DNA from: Sphingomonas naasensis
GTDB lineage: Bacteria > Pseudomonadota > Alphaproteobacteria > Sphingomonadales > Sphingomonadaceae
Assembly: GCF_004792695.1 (NCBI RefSeq)
Contig: NZ_SRXU01000007.1
Span: 150,985 to 214,984, forward strand
Length of the DNA stretch: 64,000 nt
Reading direction: 5' to 3'
The notes under the pieces are model-generated. The model made no database searches and was not told the origin of the DNA. It saw only the letters and a program-made list of their open reading frames with translations. Numbering within the stretch: position 1 is the stretch's first letter; each line of letters begins with the position of its first letter. Shown one piece after another: positions 1 to 7,167 of this stretch. Both the position numbers and the translations under genes were made by a program.

Positions 1-80
1 ATCTCACCGGCGTCAATGCGCGCAAGATCCCGACGCCGCTCGACGGCTCGGATCCGAGCTGGGGACCCATCCGCCCCTGA
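1..80 (+). CDS. tolB: TolB C-terminal fragment
   Basis: The window opens inside a reading frame whose last residues read LTGVNARKIPTPLDGSDPSWGP..., with TGA at 78-80. The closing DPSWGP motif is typical of the end of the TolB beta-propeller, the periplasmic part of the Tol-Pal envelope system. The next gene on the same strand encodes Pal, TolB's outer-membrane partner, which supports the call. Only about 25 codons are present, so family membership rests on the short tail and the context. Confidence 0.75.
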   Translation, partial: LTGVNARKIPTPLDGSDPSWGPIRP

Positions 81-133
81 AACGTTACGCAAACGGGTTG
101 CTTTAGATGAACGAGAATAGAGGAGGAATGACG

Positions 134-646
134 ATGGCCAAGATGACGACCAGCCTGGTCCTGGGCCTGGCGCTTGTCGCCACTGCCGGCTGCGCCAAGA
201 AGCGGCCCGCCGAACTGCCGCCCGCACCCACCGAGAACACCACTCCGGTCACCGACGGCGGCGAGAGCAGCGATACGCTCGCCGGCCGCCTGAACGAGCA
301 GTTCAAGCGCGAGGTCACCAGCGACACGATCCATTTCGCGCTCGACCAGTACGACATCGATTCGGAAGCGCGCGGCATTCTCGACAGCCAGGCGGCGTGG
401 CTCGTCGCGCATGCCGAGGCGCGGATCACGATCGAGGGCCATGCCGACGAGCGCGGCACCCGCGAGTATAATCTCGGCCTCGGCGATCGCCGCGCCAACG
501 CCGCGAAGAACTATCTCGCCGCGCGCGGTGTCTCGCCGACCCGGATCACCACGATCAGCTACGGCAAGGAGCGCCCGATCGCGCTGGGCTCGGACGAGGC
601 CAGCTGGGCGCAGAACCGCCGCGCGGTGACCATCGTCATCAACTGA
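134..646 (+). CDS. pal: Peptidoglycan-associated lipoprotein Pal
   Basis: This is an outer-membrane lipoprotein that binds peptidoglycan and connects to TolB. The start at 134 is chosen because AGGAGG (121-126) lies 7 bases before it; ATGs at 107 and 128 are in frame but badly spaced. The 170-residue product has a lipoprotein signal with lipobox ATAGC and acylated Cys20, a Pro/Glu/Thr linker, then an OmpA-type domain over roughly residues 65-168. That domain holds the peptidoglycan-binding region IEGHADERGTREYNLGLGDR and the tail QNRRAVTIVI. Length and order match the family. It probably shares the tol transcript. Confidence 0.97.
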   Translation: MAKMTTSLVLGLALVATAGCAKKRPAELPPAPTENTTPVTDGGESSDTLAGRLNEQFKREVTSDTIHFALDQYDIDSEARGILDSQAAWLVAHAEARITIEGHADERGTREYNLGLGDRRANAAKNYLAARGVSPTRITTISYGKERPIALGSDEASWAQNRRAVTIVIN

Positions 647-660
647 GGCCTCCCGCAATC

Positions 661-829
661 CGTCATCCCGGAAGCCGATTTTCTTCAAATCTTTGATTTG
701 ATCAGAAAATCGAGCTGTCCGGGATCCACCGTGAGGCAAGCCTCCAGCGGAGAGGTGGATCCCGGACTGCAAGGCTTTCCAGCCGAAAACCTCGCGGTTT
801 TCGGGGAAAGCCTGACATCCGGGATGACG
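661..829. repeat. Mosaic of nested inverted repeats
   Basis: The space between pal and the SPFH gene is filled by nested palindromes. The outer arms are CGTCATCCCGGA (661-672) and its exact complement at 818-829. Inside are GTCCGGGATCCACC (717-730) facing its 14-base complement (754-767), and shorter AT-rich hairpins around GATTTTCT/AGAAAATC and CGAAAACC/GGTTTTCG. The CGTCATCCCGG and ATCCACC modules recur in other repeats of this window. No gene is seen in 647-967. Confidence 0.85.
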
Positions 830-912
830 ATAGAGATTTTTCGGACAGCAGGAACTGGACGTACGCCGTCGGTCCCCGGGATCGGCGGCGTTCGCATGTC
901 CGCCGATTGCGC

Positions 913-950
913 TTGCGCCCCGGTAAAGTTCGATATAAAAGTGATATCAC
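913..950 (+). promoter_or_regulatory. Putative promoter with GTGATATCAC operator
   Basis: A TATAAA box at 934-939 follows TTGCGC at 913-918, a weak -35 with a short 15-base spacer. Directly downstream, GTGATATCAC at 941-950 is a perfect 10-bp palindrome, extended on both sides by AT bases with one mismatch. It covers the expected transcription start, where a bound repressor would block initiation. The second gene of the operon encodes a ribbon-helix-helix protein that could be this repressor. The palindrome is seen; the function is inferred. Confidence 0.5.
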
Positions 951-967
951 ATTAACGGGAGGTTGGA

Positions 968-1873
968 ATGACGGACATTCGTGGTGCCGCACCGGCTCTG
1001 CGGCAGAGCAGCGAGCGCACGGCGCACACCATGAGCGGCTATGGCATGCTCATCGTGCTGCTGCTGCCGGTCGCAGGCGTGGTGCTGGCGATCAGCCAGA
1101 TCGATCGCATGGCGGACGCCTTCGTGGTCCTGCTGCTGTTCGCCTCGGCGATCCTGTTCCTGTTCGTGATCGTCGGCTTCTATCTGCTCCAGCCCAATCA
1201 GGCCGCGGCGATCCTGTTGTTCGGCGATTATCGCGGCACCGATCGCACCACCGGGCTGCGCTGGACGTGGCCGTGGATGCTCAAGAAGAAGGTCTCGGTC
1301 CGCGCCAACAACATCATCTCCGAGCGGATCAAGGTGAACGATCTGCGCGGCAATCCGATCGAGATGGCGGCGCAGGTGGTGTGGCGGGTAACCGATACCG
1401 CGCAGGCGCTGTTCGACGTCGACGATTACCGCGCTTTCGTGAACGTCCAGATCGAGGCGGCGGTGCGCACGATCGGCTCGCGCTATCCCTATGACGATTT
1501 CGAGCATCAGGAAGTCACGCTGCGCGGCAATCACGATCAGGTCGGCAGCGAGCTGCGCACCGAGCTGATCGCACGGCTCGCGGTCGCCGGGATCACCGTC
1601 GACGAATGCGGCTTCACCCATCTCGCCTATGCGCAGGAGATCGCCGGGGCGATGCTGCGGCGCCAGCAGGCGCAGGCGGTGGTCGCGGCGCGCCAGACGC
1701 TGGTCGAGGGCGCGGTCGGCATGGTCGAGATGGCGCTCGACCAGTTGAGCGCCAAGAATGTCGTCGAATTGGACGACGAGCGCCGCGCGGCGATGGTCTC
1801 GAATCTGATGGTGGTGCTGTGCGGCGAGCGCGACACCCAGCCGATCGTCAATGCAGGCTCGCTCTACCAATAG
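968..1873 (+). CDS. SPFH (band 7/stomatin-like) membrane protein
   Basis: A 301-residue SPFH-domain protein. Two adjacent hydrophobic segments lie near residues 24-41 and 47-70, followed by a band-7 domain from about 72 to 240 with the family-like stretch [19 protein letters not shown]. The end is helical and rich in Gln and Ala. SPFH proteins assemble into rings on membrane microdomains and often scaffold proteases or lipid-modifying enzymes. GGGAGG sits 8 bases before the ATG. It is first in a tight six-gene cluster (968-2935) that includes a DNA-binding protein and small membrane proteins. It differs from the flotillin at 54159, which has a long coiled coil. Confidence 0.88.
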   Translation: MTDIRGAAPALRQSSERTAHTMSGYGMLIVLLLPVAGVVLAISQIDRMADAFVVLLLFASAILFLFVIVGFYLLQPNQAAAILLFGDYRGTDRTTGLRWTWPWMLKKKVSVRANNIISERIKVNDLRGNPIEMAAQVVWRVTDTAQALFDVDDYRAFVNVQIEAAVRTIGSRYPYDDFEHQEVTLRGNHDQVGSELRTELIARLAVAGITVDECGFTHLAYAQEIAGAMLRRQQAQAVVAARQTLVEGAVGMVEMALDQLSAKNVVELDDERRAAMVSNLMVVLCGERDTQPIVNAGSLYQ

Positions 1874-1882
1874 GACGGGCGC

Positions 1883-2086
1883 GTGTCGGTACCCCCCAAG
1901 AAAGCCTTCCCGCTCCGTCTCGATCCCGCGCTCTACGCGGCGATCGAGCGGAGCGCGGCGAGCGACCTGCGCAGCGTCAACGCGCAGGTCGAATGCCTGC
2001 TGCGCGAGGCGCTGGGACGGCGCGGGGTCAAGCTGGCGGAGCCGGTCCGCGCGCGGCGCGGGCGTCCGCCGAAGGAGGATCAATGA
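1883..2086 (+). CDS. Arc/HicB-like ribbon-helix-helix DNA-binding protein
   Basis: A 67-residue protein starting with GTG, 9 bases after the SPFH stop codon. Residues 9-45 fit a ribbon-helix-helix fold: a strand KAFPLRLDPALYAAIERSA, then helices with SVNAQVECLLREAL. A basic tail RARRGRPPKEDQ follows. Arc-type proteins dimerise and usually repress their own operon through short palindromes; the GTGATATCAC upstream of the SPFH gene is the obvious candidate site. It overlaps the next gene by 4 bases. Similar proteins are often annotated as antitoxins, but I see no toxin beside it. Confidence 0.82.
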   Translation: MSVPPKKAFPLRLDPALYAAIERSAASDLRSVNAQVECLLREALGRRGVKLAEPVRARRGRPPKEDQ

Positions 2087-2298
2087 TGCGATCGAACAGC
2101 TGCCCGCGATGCCAGGGCACGATGGAAGAGGGCTTCGTCCTCACCGGCCGCGACACCTATCGCCGCGCCGCGAGCTGGGTGAAGGGGCAGCCGAAGAAGA
2201 ACTGGCTGCTCGGCCTCAAATTCGCGCAAGACCCGATCGACATCCAGACATGGCGCTGCGGTCGATGCGGGTTCCTCGAGAGCTACGCCAAGGGTTGA
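2083..2298 (+). CDS. Small zinc-ribbon protein (DUF6487-like)
   Basis: A 71-residue protein with two CxxC knuckles, CPRC near the start and CGRC near the end, consistent with one structural zinc. The opening CPRCQGTMEEGFVL resembles small zinc-ribbon families such as DUF6487. The middle holds a short amphipathic stretch with Trp residues and no membrane segment. It starts within the stop codon of the ribbon-helix-helix gene, so translation is probably coupled. No enzymatic role can be read; an adaptor role in the SPFH cluster is only a guess. Confidence 0.75.
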   Translation: MMRSNSCPRCQGTMEEGFVLTGRDTYRRAASWVKGQPKKNWLLGLKFAQDPIDIQTWRCGRCGFLESYAKG

Positions 2299-2317
2299 AG
2301 GCAACGGGAGAAACGAG

Positions 2318-2416
2318 ATGTTGATGGCATTTCACAGCAGTGCGAAGCGGCTTCCCTGGCTCGTCGGCGCGGCACTGATGCTGCTCGCCGGCGGGATCGC
2401 GATGGCGCTGGCATGA
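2318..2416 (+). CDS. 32-residue single-pass membrane peptide
   Basis: A short frame starting at ATG 2318, preceded by GGGAG with good spacing. It encodes a 32-residue peptide with a basic N-terminus (HSSAKR) and one hydrophobic helix covering most of the rest. Its stop overlaps the next start as ATGA, and it fits exactly between the zinc-ribbon and membrane-protein genes. Ribosome site, packing and composition support a real gene; no family is recognised. Confidence 0.55.
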   Translation: MLMAFHSSAKRLPWLVGAALMLLAGGIAMALA

Positions 2417-2700
2417 TGCCGCGGTCGATCCGCGACGGGTATCGCGTCCGCCCCGGCTATTGGTTCGCGCAGAAGCGCTATGGCTGGGGCGTGGTCCCTG
2501 CGACCTGGCAGGGCTGGGCGCTGACGCTCGGAACGCTGCTGATCGCCGTCGGTATCGCCAAGCTCGCCGAGCGCAGCGCGCTCTACCAGCTGCTGTTCCT
2601 GCCGCTGTTCGGCGGCTTCCTCTGGATCTGCTGGCTCAAGACCGACGGCGGCTGGCGCTGGCGCTGGGGGGATAGCGACAAGGACGCGGGCCATGGCTAA
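2413..2700 (+). CDS. Small two-helix membrane protein, paralogue A
   Basis: A 95-residue protein with the opening motif YWFAQKRYGWG, then PATWQGWAL, two hydrophobic helices near residues 36-54 and 59-75, and the closing motif DGGWRWRWGD. The next gene has the same layout and motifs, so the two arose by tandem duplication. Start is coupled to the previous stop (ATGA). The Trp/Arg-rich end probably lies at the membrane surface. I know no named family. Confidence 0.75.
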   Translation: MMPRSIRDGYRVRPGYWFAQKRYGWGVVPATWQGWALTLGTLLIAVGIAKLAERSALYQLLFLPLFGGFLWICWLKTDGGWRWRWGDSDKDAGHG

Positions 2701-2935
2701 CGGTGAGTGGTTCGCCCCCAAACGTTACGGCTATGGTTCCGGCCTGCCGATCGCGTGGCAGGGCTGGGTGGTGCTCGCCGTTTATCTGATAGTGACCGTG
2801 GGCACAGTGACGCTGTTTCCACGCCTCTGGTATCTATGGACACCACTGACCGCCGTCCTGACATGGGGCCTGATCGTCATCGCCGCGCGGCGCACGCGCG
2901 GTGGCTGGCGCTGGCGTTGGGGAGACAAGGACTAG
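2693..2935 (+). CDS. Small two-helix membrane protein, paralogue B
   Basis: An 80-residue paralogue of the preceding protein: EWFAPKRYGYG, PIAWQGWVV, two membrane helices, and the end RGGWRWRWGDKD. It overlaps the previous gene by 8 bases and has AAGGA upstream, so it is the last member of the cluster. Conservation of both the aromatic N-terminal motif and the GGWRWRWGD tail between copies suggests these ends matter for function, perhaps contact with the SPFH protein. Function is unknown. Confidence 0.75.
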   Translation: MANGEWFAPKRYGYGSGLPIAWQGWVVLAVYLIVTVGTVTLFPRLWYLWTPLTAVLTWGLIVIAARRTRGGWRWRWGDKD

Positions 2936-2981
2936 GTCGTGAACTCATAAATTATTAAAGTAGCCGGCGGTGGGTCGACAG

Positions 2982-3326
2982 CTAAGGTCGACCTCTGCCT
3001 TTGACGTGATAGGCATATTCGCCTTCGACATAGGCGCCCCATCCTTTCGCAGCCACTTCGGCGCGCGTCGCATCGCGGCCGCCCGCGATGGAGACGTTGA
3101 GTGCTTCGACCCGATATTCTGGGGCGTCGCTTAACCGCGTGGGGTTTCCTCGATTTTTGTCCAGCGGAGACGAATATACAGTGTCACACTCGTCGCAGAG
3201 GAGGACGATGGTCTCCTGATCACCGCATAGGTAGAAGCCAAGCCAGCCCTGATGGTCGCAGAAGTCGCAAGCGCCAGCGTGGATCATTAATCCGTCCATC
3301 GGGTGGTGGTAACGATGGATAGCCAT
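2982..3326 (-). CDS. Cys-rich hypothetical protein
   Basis: A 114-residue protein from ATG 3326 with CDFC near residue 18 and a later CDEC, four cysteines that could hold a zinc. The C-terminal part (NVSIAGGRDATRAEVAAKGWG) looks like an ordinary soluble domain. Its region is visibly less GC-rich than the neighbours and abuts an IS element, which suggests recent acquisition. Convergent with the SPFH cluster. A small inverted repeat GGTCGAC/GTCGACC overlaps its stop. No family recognised. Confidence 0.6.
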   Translation of the reverse strand: MAIHRYHHPMDGLMIHAGACDFCDHQGWLGFYLCGDQETIVLLCDECDTVYSSPLDKNRGNPTRLSDAPEYRVEALNVSIAGGRDATRAEVAAKGWGAYVEGEYAYHVKGRGRP

Positions 3327-3388
3327 GGCCCGCAAGGTTTGATTTTTCGCCCCTTTCGTAGACCGTCGATTTCTGATTCAGCACCGGC

Positions 3389-4155
3389 ATGAGCCGATAT
3401 GACCTGACCGACTTCGAGTGGCGCGTGATCGAGCCGATACTGCCCAACAAACCACGAGGCGTGGCGCGCGTTGACGATCGCCGCGTGCTGAATGGCATCT
3501 TCTGGGTGTTGCGATCAGGTGCGCCATGGCGCGACCTGCCTGAACGCTACGGACCGCGAACCACATGCTACAACCGCTTCGTGCGATGGCGGAAGGTGGG
3601 TGTCTGGGATCGCATGATGGATGCGATCACCGCTGCACACGACCGCGACATCCAGATGATCGATAGCACTTCCGTTCGCGCCCATCAGCAGGCCGCGACG
3701 GCAAAAAGGGGGATCGAGATCATTGTCTCGGTCGTTCCCGAGGCGGGCTCACTACCAAAATCCACGCGGTCGTCGATGGGCAAGGCCTCCCGATCCGGCT
3801 GAGCCTGACCGCTGGGCAAAGCCACGACGGCCAAGCTGCCGACGACCTCCTCGACCATGTAAGCGCGGGAACAATCGTGCTCGCAGATAAAGCCTACGAT
3901 GCCGATCGCATCCGAGCATCCCTCCGCGAGAAAGGTGCATTCGCCAATATCCCGCCCAAGGCCAATCGGCGTTCCAAGCCCTATTTCAGCACGTGGCTCT
4001 ACCGTGAGCGAAACCTGATTGAGCGCTTCTTCTCCAAGCTGAAGCACTTTCGCCGCGTCGCAACGCGCTATGACAAGCTGGCTGAGAACTTCCTCGCGAT
4101 GGTCCAACTCGCTTCAATGCGGCTGTGGCTTCGCGTTTATGAGTCTACGGCCTAG
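3389..4155 (+). mobile_element. IS5-family insertion sequence (IS427-like)
   Basis: A transposase region organised as two overlapping frames, the layout of the IS427 group of IS5. The coordinates cover the coding part only. I could not find convincing terminal inverted repeats: the best match is a 7-base CGTAGAC near 3357 and its complement near 4143-4149, too short to rely on. Base composition is lower in GC than the flanks. It lies between the Cys-rich gene and a palindromic repeat. Confidence 0.8.
3389..4155 (+). CDS. IS5-type transposase, -1 frameshifted
   Basis: The first frame (3389-3802) opens with SRYDLTDFEWRVIEPILP and continues through the first catalytic Asp in MIDSTSVRAHQQ. The second frame is shifted by -1 and can be followed from 3712 to 4155. 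It carries LGRSRGGLTTKIHAVVDGQG, the second Asp in VLADKAYDADRI and the catalytic Glu in YRERNLIERFFSKLKHFRR. Joined at the A5G5 run, the product would be about 255 residues, full length for this group. Programmed frameshifting is known in related elements, so this is probably not a broken gene. Confidence 0.85.
3703..3712 (+). other. Probable -1 frameshift site of the transposase
   Basis: The run AAAAAGGGGG lies exactly where the reading frame must move back one base to join the two transposase halves. In the first frame the codons are AAA AGG GGG. Homopolymer slippage sites of this kind are used by IS427-type elements. A simple deletion mutation cannot be excluded. Confidence 0.6.
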
Positions 4156-4163
4156 CTCTCTTT

Positions 4164-4263
4164 AGCCCCTCCCCTTCAGGGGAGGGGATGGGATGTCTCA
4201 CCGAGACCATCCCGCCTGGCGCACTGCCCCACCCCAACCCCTCCCCTGAAGGGGAGGGGCTCC
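4164..4263. repeat. Inverted GC-rich intergenic repeat
   Basis: AGCCCCTCCCCTTCAGGGG at 4164 is itself a hairpin, and a second hairpin CCCCTCCCCTGAAGGGGAGG ends at 4263 in inverted orientation, so the unit is a palindrome of palindromes about 100 bases long. It sits between the IS and the end of the nuclease gene and may also act as a terminator. Confidence 0.85.
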
Positions 4264-4270
4264 TTTGAAT

Positions 4271-5107
4271 CTACCCCAAAGCTTCATCCAGCAGCCGAGC
4301 GAGCCTCAGCCCACCCTTGACGATCTGCTGCCGCGCCGGCTCGACCAGCTTCTCGATCGTCGCCTCGTCGAGCTTCGCGCGCTCGGGCACCGGCCCGCAC
4401 GGATCGCCATAGGCGCTGGCATAGGCAACGTCGCGGGCGATCTGCCAGCTGTCGCGGCTCCAGTCCTCGACGCTGCCGCCATTCACTGCGGCGCGCTCCT
4501 CGGCCGAATAGACGCGCACCAGCGAGGGCGGCGTCGAGATCGCGCGCTCGGCGAGCAGCCCGTCCCAGATGCTGTGGAGGTTGAGCCGGTCGGTCGCGTA
4601 GATGCCGTAGCTCGATTTGGCGCGGTTGCCGCCGAGATCGCCGCGGTCGCCGGCATGGAGCGGCTGGTGCAGGTCGCCGACGAAATGGACGAGGAACGCC
4701 AGCGCCATCACCCGCTCGCGCACCGGCACCTTGCGGTCCTTGAGCAGCTTGCTGGCGCGCTCGATCTGCGCCGAGACGCAATTGCCGTCGGGGCAATTGC
4801 CCTTGAGCGTGAAGTCCTTGCAGACGTTCACATTCTGATAGTGCCAGTTATAGGCATAGCTGAAGCGCGGCCCGAGCTCCTTGATGCAATCGGGCCAGAC
4901 GCTCGCCTCCTCGATCGTCCGCGCCGGGCAGGTCGGCGTCTCGAGCAGATATTGGTGCTTGAGCAGCTTGCCGATCTCGGCGCGCACCGCCGGCGTGACG
5001 TTGCGATAGGCGATCGCCGCCACGGTCTCATGGCCATATTCCCAATAGGCGGCGGCAGGGGTGGCGAAGCCGAGCAGCGCGGCGAGGAGCAGCAGGATGC
5101 GAGTCAT
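4271..5107 (-). CDS. S1/P1-type secreted nuclease
   Basis: A 278-residue protein with a signal peptide ending PAAA near residue 20, so the mature chain begins YWEYGHETVA. In S1/P1 nucleases a Trp at or near the new N-terminus and the following His bind the trinuclear zinc site. The other ligands are visible in SVWPDC, YNWHYQ, HFVGDLHQPLHAGDRGDLGGN and LHSIWDG. These enzymes cut single-stranded DNA and RNA and release 3' phosphates in the periplasm or outside the cell, probably for nutrient scavenging. Length fits the family. It stands alone. Confidence 0.93.
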   Translation of the reverse strand: MTRILLLLAALLGFATPAAAYWEYGHETVAAIAYRNVTPAVRAEIGKLLKHQYLLETPTCPARTIEEASVWPDCIKELGPRFSYAYNWHYQNVNVCKDFTLKGNCPDGNCVSAQIERASKLLKDRKVPVRERVMALAFLVHFVGDLHQPLHAGDRGDLGGNRAKSSYGIYATDRLNLHSIWDGLLAERAISTPPSLVRVYSAEERAAVNGGSVEDWSRDSWQIARDVAYASAYGDPCGPVPERAKLDEATIEKLVEPARQQIVKGGLRLARLLDEALG

Positions 5108-5146
5108 GCTGCCGGACTAGGCGAGCATGCGGCACGCATCAACGGA

Positions 5147-6172
5147 TCAGTTGGCCGGGCAGGGCCCGAAGCTGGCGTCCAACGAGGCCAGATACTCCGC
5201 CAACGGGCCAAGCCCCGCCCATGCCCGACGCGCGTCGACCGCGTCGTGCTTCTCCAGCAGCTGCGGCAGGCGCTTGCCGCCCTCGCAATGCGCCTGGGTC
5301 GCGTACCGCTGCTTGCCGCTGAGCTTGAGCATCGTCCGGTCGTAGAGATAGGCGTAGTCGCTGCGCGAGACCTCGCCCCTGGCGCTCAGCGGCTCCATCA
5401 GTCGCAGCACCTTGAGCTGGAACGCCGGATCGAGGTCCGCATGCTGGGCGAGCAGCCATGCCGCGTTGCTGGCCGGCGCGCCGACCCGGGGAATCGAAGG
5501 CCAGCCCTTTTCGGCGATCAGCGCCTTGAGCATTTCGGTGTTCCTGTGGTCCTCGCGCCCGACCGCGACGCTGATATAGGCTTCGAGCAGCGCCCATTCC
5601 GGATCGGTCTGCACAGGTCCCTGACCGGGCATTCGCCAGCTGAACGCGCGGCGATATGCTTGCTCGCGCACTACTGCGCGGAGCAGCTTCATTGCTTCGG
5701 CATTGCCGTTCACCCAGCCAGGTTCGAACGGCACGCTCTCCGCACCCAGCCTCACCCCGTGGGCGAAGATCTCCCATCGGGTCCGCGCGGCGCGCGCGGC
5801 GGCATCGAAGCTCGCCCAATCGGCGAATGCCCTGGCGCGCAATGCGAAGACGCCGAAAGTGAAGCAGCGATCGTCGTTATCGCCGGCGTGCGGGAGCGCG
5901 ACTGACTCGACGCCCATTGCCCGAAGTTCGGCCCGGACCTCGCGCTCGCGCGCGGCGCTGCATGCGTCGGCCCAGCGGAGCGCAGCGATCCAGTCCGCTT
6001 TCTCGGCCGTGGTCGCCCGGCTGAACGCGCCCTTCAGCCACGAGAGGTCGGTGGTGTCGAGCAAGCCGTCGCGCACATGCACGGCGATCGCCGACGGCGG
6101 ATCGAGAGGCTGCGCCGCCGCGGGGACCGCGATCGACGCCGCCAGCGCGCCGAGCAGCAGGAGGCGCCTCAT
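5147..6172 (-). CDS. Secreted DUF6624 family protein
   Basis: The chosen start is the ATG at 6172, overlapping the stop of the upstream asparaginase gene as ATGA and beginning a clear signal peptide (MRRLLLLGALAASIAVPAAA). The 341-residue product ends with the DUF6624 signature: EKGWPSIPRVGAPASNAAWL, LAQHADLDPAFQLKVLRLM, SDYAYLYDRTMLKLSGKQRY. The preceding 180 residues contain several Cys. Function of the family is unknown. Co-translation with a peptidase and an acyltransferase suggests an envelope or degradative role. Confidence 0.8.
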   Translation of the reverse strand: MRRLLLLGALAASIAVPAAAQPLDPPSAIAVHVRDGLLDTTDLSWLKGAFSRATTAEKADWIAALRWADACSAAREREVRAELRAMGVESVALPHAGDNDDRCFTFGVFALRARAFADWASFDAAARAARTRWEIFAHGVRLGAESVPFEPGWVNGNAEAMKLLRAVVREQAYRRAFSWRMPGQGPVQTDPEWALLEAYISVAVGREDHRNTEMLKALIAEKGWPSIPRVGAPASNAAWLLAQHADLDPAFQLKVLRLMEPLSARGEVSRSDYAYLYDRTMLKLSGKQRYATQAHCEGGKRLPQLLEKHDAVDARRAWAGLGPLAEYLASLDASFGPCPAN

Positions 6173-7167
6173 TCCTCGCCGTAAAAGGCCACCAGGCGAT
6201 CGCCGCTCGACGAGGCCTTGCCGCGGTACATGCCCGGCGTGTTGAAGGTCCACGCCATCTCGCCATTCGGCCCGGTGAGGATCACGCCGCCGGTGCCGCC
6301 CAGCGCCTTGACCTCGGCCATCACCGTCTCGGCCGCCGCCTGCAAGGTCTCGCCCCTGAAGCGCACCCGCGCGCAGATCTCGTGGGTCACGCCCTCGCGG
6401 ATGAAGAATTCGCCCGCCCCGGTCGCCGAGACGGCGCAGGCGCGATCGTCGGCATAGGTGCCCGCGCCGATGATCGGGGCGTCGCCGATTCGGCCCCAGC
6501 GCTTGCCGGTGAGCCCGCCGGTCGAGGTCGCGGCGGCGACATGGCCGTCCTGGTCCATCGCCACCGCGCCGACCGTGCCGTATTTCAAGTCGACGTCGAA
6601 CCAGCCGAGCTTGTCGTTGGCCTTCATCTTGTCGAGCTGTTTGCGGCGCTCGGGGGTGGCGAACCAGCTGTTCTCGACCTGCTCGAGCCCCTGCTCACGC
6701 GCGAACTGATCGGCGCCCGCGCCCGAGAGCATGACGTGCGGGCTCTTCTCCATCACCGCGCGCGCGGCGGCAACCGGGTGCCGCGTGGTGGTGATGCCGG
6801 CGACCGACCCCGCGGCGCGGTTGCGTCCGTCCATGATCGCCGCGTCGAGCTCGTTGCGGCCGTCCCAGGTGAACACCGCGCCGCGCCCGGCATTGAAGTG
6901 CGGATCGTCCTCGAGCACCTGCACCGCCGCCTGCACCGCGTCGAGCGAGGAGCCGCCGCCGGCCAGCACCTTCGATCCGGCATCGAGCGCGGCGTTGAGC
7001 CCCGCGGCGATGCCCTTTTCCTGCTCGGGGGTGACCCGGCCCTTCTCGATGATCCCGGCGCCGCCATGGATGACGAGCGTCCATTTCGGCTTTTGCGCGG
7101 ATTGCGCCTGGGCCTGGGCGGAAAGCGGCATGAGAAGGGCTCCGAGCAACAAGGGCAAGAGGCGCAT
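6169..7167 (-). CDS. iaaA: Isoaspartyl peptidase / type 2 L-asparaginase
   Basis: An N-terminal-nucleophile hydrolase of 332 residues. A signal peptide (to about residue 22, AQAQA) sends it to the periplasm. The proenzyme is cleaved before the Thr of GTVGAVAMDQDG, which becomes the catalytic nucleophile; the substrate loop GGLTGKRWGRIGDAPIIGAG follows. The family removes isoaspartyl residues from dipeptides and hydrolyses asparagine. The ATG at 7167 shares one base with the preceding stop and has AGGGAG upstream. Middle gene of a three-gene operon. Confidence 0.92.
   Translation of the reverse strand: MRLLPLLLGALLMPLSAQAQAQSAQKPKWTLVIHGGAGIIEKGRVTPEQEKGIAAGLNAALDAGSKVLAGGGSSLDAVQAAVQVLEDDPHFNAGRGAVFTWDGRNELDAAIMDGRNRAAGSVAGITTTRHPVAAARAVMEKSPHVMLSGAGADQFAREQGLEQVENSWFATPERRKQLDKMKANDKLGWFDVDLKYGTVGAVAMDQDGHVAAATSTGGLTGKRWGRIGDAPIIGAGTYADDRACAVSATGAGEFFIREGVTHEICARVRFRGETLQAAAETVMAEVKALGGTGGVILTGPNGEMAWTFNTPGMYRGKASSSGDRLVAFYGEE

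Noticed and set aside
1883..2086. Toxin-antitoxin reading of the ribbon-helix-helix gene
   Set aside because: No toxin-like partner is adjacent; neighbours are an SPFH protein and a zinc ribbon.
3357..4149. CGTAGAC and its complement as IS terminal repeats
   Set aside because: Only 7 bases match, below what is needed to define IS ends; no target duplication was found.
4265..5905. 546-codon open frame on the plus strand
   Set aside because: It is antisense to the S1/P1 nuclease and DUF6624 genes, which have clear motifs and signal peptides. High GC makes such shadow frames common.
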